Of a stretch of DNA of 64,000 bases, positions 57,631-64,000 are shown in pieces. Every line of letters starts with the position of its first letter. The stretch's first letter is position 1. The translations under genes were made by a program, and so were the position numbers. The notes under the pieces were generated by a model. That model saw only the letters and a program-made list of their open reading frames with translations, was not told the DNA's origin and did not search any database. The stretch is from Euborellia annulipes (taxonomy: Eukaryota; Arthropoda; Insecta; Dermaptera; Anisolabididae). Where the stretch lies: positions 1 to 64,000 of the forward strand of contig JAKCPI010004422.1 in NCBI GenBank assembly GCA_023213315.1. Direction: 5' to 3'.

Positions 57631-57827
57631 TAGTAAAAGAATTAGATTTTCGGTTCAACTGTGGTTTATTTGTAAAATTACAACGTTTCAGCCACACAAT
57701 GAGTGGCCGAAACGTTGTAATTTTTACAGCTGAATTGTACCTGAAGAAGGCCACAGAATGAGTGGCCGAAACGTTGTAATTTTTACAAATAAACCACAGT
57801 TAAACCGAAAATCTAATTCTTTTACTA
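57631..57827. repeat. Foldback element with hammerhead-like core (FB-7)
   Basis: Arms 57631-57689 and 57768-57827 are complementary. The plus-strand core at 57741-57771 has a fully paired stem: CTGAAGA, A, GGCCAC/GTGGCC with a 7-nt loop, GAAA. A half core at 57686-57712 (tttcagccac ... gtggccgaaa) is itself a palindrome at the turn-round point. TACAAATAAACC follows. Confidence 0.72.
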
Positions 57828-58171
57828 ATGATAACAACTGTGAAAGCCTAAACTCCAAAATTCGATTGATACACATCTGAATGTCAACAAAAAATATGAT
57901 CTCACTTTATTGGAAATATTTCGAATCTTATATGAGATGAGGTCTATTTTCTCTGTGAAAAAATTCTCATTAGTGATGATGAGTGAGAAAATCTTGTCAC
58001 ATTGGCCGAATTGAATAGATGTAAACAAAAGTATTCTTTCTAATTTATGACGACCATATTTAGGAAAACAACAAAAAACTGAACCACTCTTTGAGTAGTT
58101 GTAGTTTATAAAATTATATTTTAACTTGTTTACTAATTGAATGCCCTATATTTTGTGGCCCAATTCATATA

Positions 58172-58778
58172 CAGTGGGTGGCCAAATTATTAGTTACACT
58201 AACGATTTTCGTGTTATTTAAGATTGAACCGTTCTTATGCAATGAATGGTTTGTTGATCCTTTTTAATGCACTTTTATGCATGATTCCGTCCCTTGCCAC
58301 AAAGTAAAATCAGTAAAAACTTTCTTAGAGTTGAAACGAATCAAAGTTTTGGCTTGGCCAGGCAATTTGTCTGACCTGAAACCGATAGAGAATTCCTGGG
58401 AGCTTCTGAGAAGAAAAATCTCGGAAGAAAAGCCCACAAACAGACAAAATCTTATAGAAACATTGATTAAAGTGTGGTATCGTGATGAAGAATTGAAAGA
58501 AAATATTAAAAAGTGCATCGAGAGCATGCCAAAAAGGGTGCAAGCTGTAATTAACGCCAAAGGAGGTTTCACTAAATATTAAGGTTTTCCTAGTATAAAT
58601 ATTTTCTATTGCGTTTTTTTCTCAAATATATATTTTTTTAAATATAATAATTTATTTTTATTTTCATTATAAATAACTAGTTTACCTAAAATAACAAAAA
58701 TTCTCACTCAATTATACAACTCCAAATGATCAGAAAGTAAATTTTTGCAGGTGTAACTAATAATTTGGCCACCCACTG
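58172..58778. mobile_element. Internally deleted Tc1/mariner element with perfect 28-bp TIRs
   Basis: The terminal inverted repeats begin cagtgggtggccaaatta and are identical over 28 bp at 58172-58199 and 58751-58778. TA lies directly outside both ends. Only the C-terminal third of a transposase remains, so the copy cannot move by itself, but the intact ends could be used by a full-length relative. Confidence 0.9.
58277..58582 (+). pseudogene. Tc1-type transposase, C-terminal fragment
   Basis: About 101 codons remain of a cut-and-paste transposase of roughly 340 residues. The segment starts HDSVPCHK, the region of the second catalytic Asp, continues with VLAWPGNLSDLKPIENSW, carrying the third catalytic acidic residue, and ends ESMPKRVQAVINAKGGFTKY, typical of Tc1. 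The N-terminal DNA-binding helices and the first catalytic Asp are deleted, so it is inactive. The frame is otherwise open to a TAA, which implies a recent deletion. Confidence 0.9.
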
Positions 58779-59317
58779 TATATATATATATGGTATATAT
58801 ACAGTATATGTTAGCAGGCCAAACTGTTTTTTAGTTCTAGTTTGTCCTAAAAACAGTTTGCCCTCGCTTACACTTTCGAAGCCCAAAATTCCCTGAAGTT
58901 GTTTTAATATTTTTTTATCTAAGGAAAAATCATTACCGAAACGGACCGAAACAGATTAGGTCAGGACCCCTGCAAGTTTATCCTTGCACAATCTAGTTTA
59001 CCCTAAGAGCGTTAGTATAAACTAGTTTATCCTGCAACATATATATAAATATATATCCAGTCGCGGGAACTCTCCATTTCATATACATGAGGGAAGTTGG
59101 GAAACTAACTTGCGTTTCGATTTTTCTCGGCGGCACCACTACGATCTCGTCCCGCTCATGTGGGTGAAGCATAGCGAAATGATGGCATTTTGAGCTCGTT
59201 CTATGTTGTGTGTCGTTCGTAGCGATTGTTTATAATAGAATCGTTGATTGAAATTCAAATTCGTCTTTTGAATTCGAAGAAGGTTAAATCAATTGAGGTT
59301 CATCGACAAATCTGAAA
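58779..59317. other. Intronic stretch, no gene seen
   Basis: TA-rich start, then text with repeated words (agtttatcctgc, agtttgccct) near 58810-59040 that may be a small degenerate repeat. A GC-richer patch follows at 59110-59180. No exon supported. Confidence 0.35.
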
Positions 59318-59476
59318 GGTTTAAAGAGAAAATGCAATGAGTGATTCAATGGTGAGAAGATTGGTCCGAGAAACCACATGGATGCCCACTTCGTTCATCG
59401 TCATGCACGCCCTTGCTTAAATTGTGGGACCCATCTTCTTACCATTGAATCACACAATGCATTTTCTCTTTAAACC
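59318..59476. repeat. Foldback
   Basis: Arms 59318-59366 and 59427-59476 are complementary (ggtttaaagagaaaatgca against its reverse). The loop is about 60 bp. No hammerhead-like core is recognised. Confidence 0.65.
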
Positions 59477-59479
59477 AGG

Positions 59480-60140
59480 AGCAGCCTAAAATTGGGGATA
59501 GAGAAGATGGAAGAATTTTTCCCAAAAACGTTTGACAATTGTTGAAAATCGGACGCTTCATTTTTTTGGCCGCTCCTACTCCTCTTACTTTTGCATAGAT
59601 CAACAGCCACGGTTGGTTTATTTAATGACCATATTGGTACAGAATGATCAGTTAGTTTTATACAGCTCAACCAAGAGCATTATTATTTTTTTTATGATAT
59701 CTGTTTTGTTTTAGGGCGAAAATTTATTTGAGTTTACTTTAATTTCACTAATTAAATTTGGTTTTGATTTGTATCATTTGTTCTTAACTTTTTGATTTCA
59801 ATTAATCTTAGAAAAATATTTAATTATACTTAAATTTTAGCCAAATAAATATGGTCAATATTAAAGCACTTTCATGCGTTTTCTCATGTAATTTTCAATT
59901 ATTTTTATAAATGAAGATGTAAATCTTTATTGAAATTCTTTTCTACCTCAAAAGTTTTCATTAAAAATGTTAAGGGGGTTTAATAGTGTAGATGTTACGC
60001 ATGTTTTTCACGATAAGAGGGCGTTGTGTGTCTTAAAAAGTAAGCCAAAAAAAAACCTATTACGAAAATTTGCAGAGATGTCGGAATGGTAGCTAATAAT
60101 TTAATTCATTTGGTTGATTTTCATCTAACAATGAATACTT
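59480..60140. other. Intronic stretch, no gene seen
   Basis: AT-rich with no supported exon or recognisable repeat. Confidence 0.35.
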
Positions 60141-60305
60141 ATTTTTTTTTTTAACACTCAAACTTTTTTTACACTCACATTTACACACACATACCCAGTC
60201 TTTTTGGCAACTTAGGCCATTTAAGACTTAAACGATACTCGTAATTTATTAATATATATTTATTGGGGGTCCAGGCATTCTTATTTAAGCCATTTGGTAT
60301 CCAAA
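60141..60305 (-). mobile_element. SINE family A, 5'-truncated
   Basis: Tail at 60141-60152, CA-rich part, then the ggccatttaagacttaaacg and ggtccaggcattcttattta blocks; it stops at catttggtatccaaatt. Target duplication not clear. Confidence 0.65.
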
Positions 60306-60796
60306 TTATTTTAAAATTTTCTTAATTAATATGTGATTAATAATAACAATAAATTCATTTTTAAAATATAAAAAAAAAAAATTAAAATTATTGGGACAGA
60401 TTGTTTTCTTTATTAGCTTGATAACAAAAAAATTAATTTCCTTAATTTTTTAGAAAGTCATTAAAAAAATTATAACTTTCTGTCCTAATAATCCTTTATG
60501 AATATAATTCATTTAAAAAAACCGCATTGAAAAATTCTTTATAATAGTCTAAGTTTTTTTAAAGTACGTTTAGACGCCGCCTCCTACACCCACTTAAATA
60601 TAATTTTTTTTTTTTTTTCAAAAACTGAAATAACACTTTAGAAAAAGTATTTGCACGGTTTACATATTGATCTCCAGCGTAAATATCTACTTATTTTCTA
60701 CTAACTGATATCTATTGAAATATTTATGATTCTAAAATTATTTCTGATTTCTCTTAAAAATGTTGAATAATTATTTATTTTATTTTATACTTGCAG
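60306..60796. other. Intronic stretch before the GKAP exon
   Basis: AT-rich; ends in the acceptor tactttgcag-like sequence (attttatacttgcag). Nothing else recognised. Confidence 0.4.
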
Positions 60797-60988
60797 TTGC
60801 TCAAAAGCGAGATCGCACGAATCAACGAACTCGTAGCCTTGGTAGAAGATGAATTAACATCTGCTGTGGAAGGAGTCACACCTCTGCCCGAAGAAGCCTT
60901 AGGAAAATTACGAGCCGCATCTGGACAAGCAAGGCTGTTGGTGCGCCAGAAACTTCAACAATTTGAGGGCCTCTGCCAAAAGAATATA
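60797..60988 (+). CDS. DLGAP-family scaffold gene, exon h: GKAP domain
   Basis: The strongest family evidence in the window. DLGAP/SAPAP proteins link PSD-95-type scaffolds to SHANK at synapses; the GKAP domain is their conserved C-terminal helical unit. This exon is exactly 64 codons, whole at both ends, with acceptor acttgcag and donor gtaaat. It reads LLKSEIARINELVALVEDEL, then LPEEALGKLRAASGQARLL, VRQKLQQFEGLCQKNI. LPE, LGK-R, G-A-LL and QK-QQF--LC--N all match the mammalian DLGAP pattern at the same spacing. The domain should continue with an FWD-type segment in a downstream exon, which is not found up to 64000, so the gene runs past the window. Confidence 0.92.
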
Positions 60989-61866
60989 GTAAATATGCTT
61001 TTCTCCTTTTAAAATAATTTATTAACCATTTATATATAGCCATCATCTATACACATATTTTTAGAGATTTACTTTATTTCATATTTTGGATCAAATATTT
61101 TTGAAATGTTTTCGGATTATTTTTTCTTTATCATGATTTTAAAAAAATACAAATACTTTATACAATACTTGAAAAGAATCTTTATTCCATCAAATCTTTT
61201 TATTGATGTCGATGAGACAGATTTACATTTGAGATTTGGCCATATAGGCTAATGAGCATACGACACCTTATGTACATATTTTATATTTTCAGAGTTTGGC
61301 AAAATACTAAAAAAACGTATCTAAATACAAAATATATGAATTTTTGGGTATCTCGACTCACAAAATACACTTTTTTTAGATATTTTTCGGAAAATATTTG
61401 TTTTTCGTTTTGACATACAAAACCTCAAAATCTTTTCAAAAAAATATTACTTTGGCATTGACATATATATACTCATATCCCAAAGTTTATAAATAAAAAA
61501 CAGTTTTATAGGCCAAAGTAAGAAAGGTTGGGGGGGGGGGATATAAATACATAAATACATGTTTAGTTATACGGTCATCATACTCAGGGATACTCCCTGA
61601 GTTTACAAATAAGTAAGCGGTTGATTTCTCGATTCAAATTAGACTGCACCATTTTTAAAGTAAAAAAATAGGAACTTTAAAAGAAATCTCTGTGTCACTC
61701 AGGGGACTTCAAAACGTCAAAATTTCAACATCGAAATTTTGATGAGATCCCAATATGTACGAGTATTACATACATATATCGCCTACTTCGAATGTTGAGT
61801 GACGAAAGTCCTAAATTCATCAATTCGAGAAAAGGCGTTCGAAAGTTTTATAAACATATATTTAAA
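60989..61866. other. Intronic stretch with an R1 scrap
   Basis: AT-rich; 61690-61770 holds a short R1 3' piece (ggggacttcaaaacgtcaaa, then aacatcgaaattttgatgag). No exon supported. Confidence 0.4.
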
Positions 61867-62107
61867 CAGGGGCGGATTTAGACATTTGCCTCCTCGAGGC
61901 AGTTGACTCTTGCCACCCCCTTCCCCCCTCTCTTCAGCCACCCCAACACATAAAAATTATTCTTTTATGATGTTTTTTAAATAAAAAAAATGTTCCTCTA
62001 GTTTTTTAACGACTATTTTAAAAAAAAATTTATACTTATATAGCCTAAATAAGGAGCTTTTTTCACGAATTTGCCACTCCTAAAATTTACAGCCTAGTCC
62101 GCCTCTT
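61867..62107. mobile_element. hAT-like MITE, decayed
   Basis: Left end CAGGGGCGGATTTAG equals the 22166 family; right end tagtccgcctctt is a degraded complement. An 8-bp duplication could not be confirmed. Confidence 0.5.
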
Positions 62108-63033
62108 CTTAAATACGGCCCTATATTATAATAGCCGGGCAACAAATGAATAGGCCAGAATCAATAGCAAAGAATGGAAATATATTTCCGCCACTTTGCC
62201 ACTCAAAAGAAAAGACGTTTTTGTGCTAGGCTTAACTTTCGCAACTATGATTCTCAGCACAGGATATGTAAGATAGAATAACAAAATGTATTAAATGACC
62301 TCTAGTCAGATACCCTTCAATTTTTATGTGATAGCTCTTTAATTTTATAATATACGTATTTATAGATCAATTTTTATTCCAATATGCAGTCATTGCAATA
62401 TTAATAAGAGCGTACTTCCCTTTCTTGGCCAATAAAAAAAAAACAATACGACCAATGCCGGTCCAAGAGTTTTTTTTAGGGGAGTATGTGAATATGTAGG
62501 GGAAGAGGCAGTGGCGCATACAAAGAGAGGGTAATGGTGATAGTTCCTGATTCAAATTAGCGTTAATAAAAAATTTCTATATGATTATAATAATATAAGA
62601 CAACGTACTTAAATTGAATATCTATTATTTCTTGCAAACATCAGTATTCAAAACACAATTGAATATTTATTAACTCAAATGACAGAGAAAAGTGGGTAGG
62701 GGCTAACTATCCCTGCGGTACCTTTTTTGGCCATTAATAAATATTAATTTTTTTAAATGTCTGCTCTGACATTTAAGACCAATTAGATGTCACCTATGTT
62801 TATTTAATTGAGGAGGAGCTAATTTTGTGGTTTGCTATTTTCTCGAATGTTGAAGAAATCGATTGTAATTTTAAGAAAGTAGAAAACAACAAAACTTTCC
62901 TTTCTTGTTATTTTTAATAATGTTACGGTGGCTAATGTTACTGGCGGCAGGTTGAAATAAGGAAACCTTGACCTTCTTGAGGAATATATTCACCTCAAAC
63001 TTTTTTATTTTAGCTACTTCTTCATTATCAAAA
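62108..63033. other. Non-coding stretch 3' of the lectin gene
   Basis: AT-rich. It would contain the 3' untranslated region and polyadenylation site of the minus-strand lectin gene, but no signal stands out. No DLGAP exon is seen. Confidence 0.4.
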
Positions 63034-63206
63034 TTATGGATTATCAATCTCACATACAAAAGGCGCTATCATTCCAGGAGAACCAATGGTTACTCTCTTT
63101 CCATTAGCATTATTTGGTAGTATACTGGCATAAACATTTACATGTGTTATCAAAGTCACTGCCTCCCAATCAAAAGAGAAGCTATCCCACCATTCATTTT
63201 CATTTC
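63034..63206 (-). CDS. C-type-lectin-like gene, last coding exon
   Basis: On the minus strand an acceptor (cctttattttcag) precedes 63206 and the frame runs to a TAA at 63036-63034. The first two bases complete a Gly codon begun at the donor of the exon at 63270. The product NENEWWDSFSFDWEAVTLIT ... MIAPFVCEIDNP ends with the PFVCEI pattern common at the C terminus of C-type lectin domains, where this Cys pairs with the first Cys of the fold. The second disulfide pair and WND calcium motif of typical members are not seen. The intron between the two exons is 63 bp. Confidence 0.75.
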
Positions 63207-63269
63207 CTGAAAATAAAGGATTAATTTTTATTTTATTAGAAAAAAATTAAATAATTCTTTAAAACTTAC

Positions 63270-63945
63270 CGAAAACGTCCAGAAAAAGGTGGTCCCCTAA
63301 GCTCCTTGTCATATCCTTAATTCCGATCCAAATACTCTCACCAGAAGAAAATCCTCTGATCGTTGATTCATCTTCCTTATTTTTGGGAATAGCCAAATAA
63401 CCCGACTCTTTTTCACATTTTATTTTTGCTTCTTCCCATGTTACCATTTCGCTATGAAAATTATAAAATTTTCCATTTTTATATTTTTTATACGGGTAAA
63501 ATCTTTTATATTTTTCATTTTCTTGTTTATATTCGTCGAGTAGACGTTTTATATCACTCATTTGTCGTTTATAATCTTCTTTAATAAAATTTAATTCCAT
63601 TTTTAATATTCCTCCTTTAATTTGTTCATGTTGTATTTGATTTCTCATTTCTTCAATTTTTTGTTTATTTGCATTCACAGTTTGATTCAACTCACTCATT
63701 TGCTTTTTATTTTCTATTATTGTCTGATTCATTTCCCTAATTATTTCATCTTCTCTTTCTGGTGCTGTTCTTTTACTTTTAGAGAGGACTTGTTTTTCAC
63801 TTAATTTTTCAAATGTCGCATCTTTTTTTGGAGATATTCTTGCATAAACTCGGGAATATTTAATTTCATTCACTATATTTGTATCTCTTTCGAGCAAAAT
63901 GTTCCATCCCGAAATAGATGTAGACTCTGGATGCTCAATGCCACC
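63270..63945 (-). CDS. C-type-lectin-like gene, exon with coiled coil and start of lectin domain
   Basis: Acceptor ttgtttag precedes 63945 and donor GTAAGT follows 63270; the exon opens in phase 0 and leaves one base. The N-terminal part is polar; from about residue 65 to 155 it is a long charged helix with heptad-like spacing (EEMRNQIQHEQIKGGILKME), probably a coiled coil for oligomerisation. The lectin-like domain begins at KFYNFHSEMVTWEEAKIKCE and includes GYLAIPKNKEDE and SIWIGIKDM, all standard CTLD landmarks. No EPN or QPD sugar-binding motif is present across the two exons, so calcium-dependent sugar binding is doubtful. Earlier exons, including any signal peptide, lie beyond the window. 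It is antisense to the DLGAP gene and may sit in one of its introns. Confidence 0.8.
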
Positions 63946-64000
63946 CTAAACAAAAATTGCTTATTTCAAATCTAAAATTGAAAGGATCTGGAGAGAGAAA

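Overview
The window looks like intronic and intergenic DNA from an AT-rich invertebrate genome, most likely an arthropod. The grounds are exon/intron structure with GT-AG junctions, an intact jockey-type LINE, tRNA-derived SINEs, hAT and Tc1/mariner derivatives, and three nuclear tRNA genes. No bacterial, viral or organellar gene order is visible. The species cannot be named from this sequence.

The backbone is one large plus-strand gene of the DLGAP/SAPAP (GKAP) postsynaptic-scaffold family, the family of Drosophila vulcan. Eight internal coding exons can be chained by splice sites and codon phase: 8685-8908, 32666-32838, 33391-33488, 35103-35299, 42433-42707, 54351-54511, 57275-57443 and 60797-60988. 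The last two carry the start of the C-terminal GKAP domain. The first and last exons lie outside the window. Introns run from about 0.55 kb to nearly 24 kb and are packed with repeats. On the opposite strand are the last two exons of a C-type-lectin-like gene (63034-63945), one possible single exon with a membrane segment (25967-26110), and two of three tRNA-Ser(GCT) genes.

Region by region: 1-7 kb holds a full jockey-type LINE with both ORFs open on the minus strand. 7-26 kb is mainly a ~0.7 kb family with hairpin ends (called R1 here), mixed with SINEs. 26.9-28.5 kb is a palindromic tandem array of ~305-bp tRNA-headed units flanked by a 14-bp target duplication. 30-47 kb holds DLGAP exons, the tRNAs and several MITEs caught inside other repeats. 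48-51 kb has foldback and terminal-inverted-repeat elements. 54.8-56.4 kb is a nest of hairpins inside hairpins. 58.2-58.8 kb is an internally deleted Tc1-like element.

The most unusual signal is a scattered set of foldback elements. Many arms carry a hammerhead-ribozyme-like core, CTGANGA, then a self-complementary stem of variable sequence, then GAAA. The stem sequence differs between elements while the core is kept. A second unusual object is the 26.9-28.5 kb array, which seems to have inserted as one unit although it consists of repeated and inverted SINE-like monomers.
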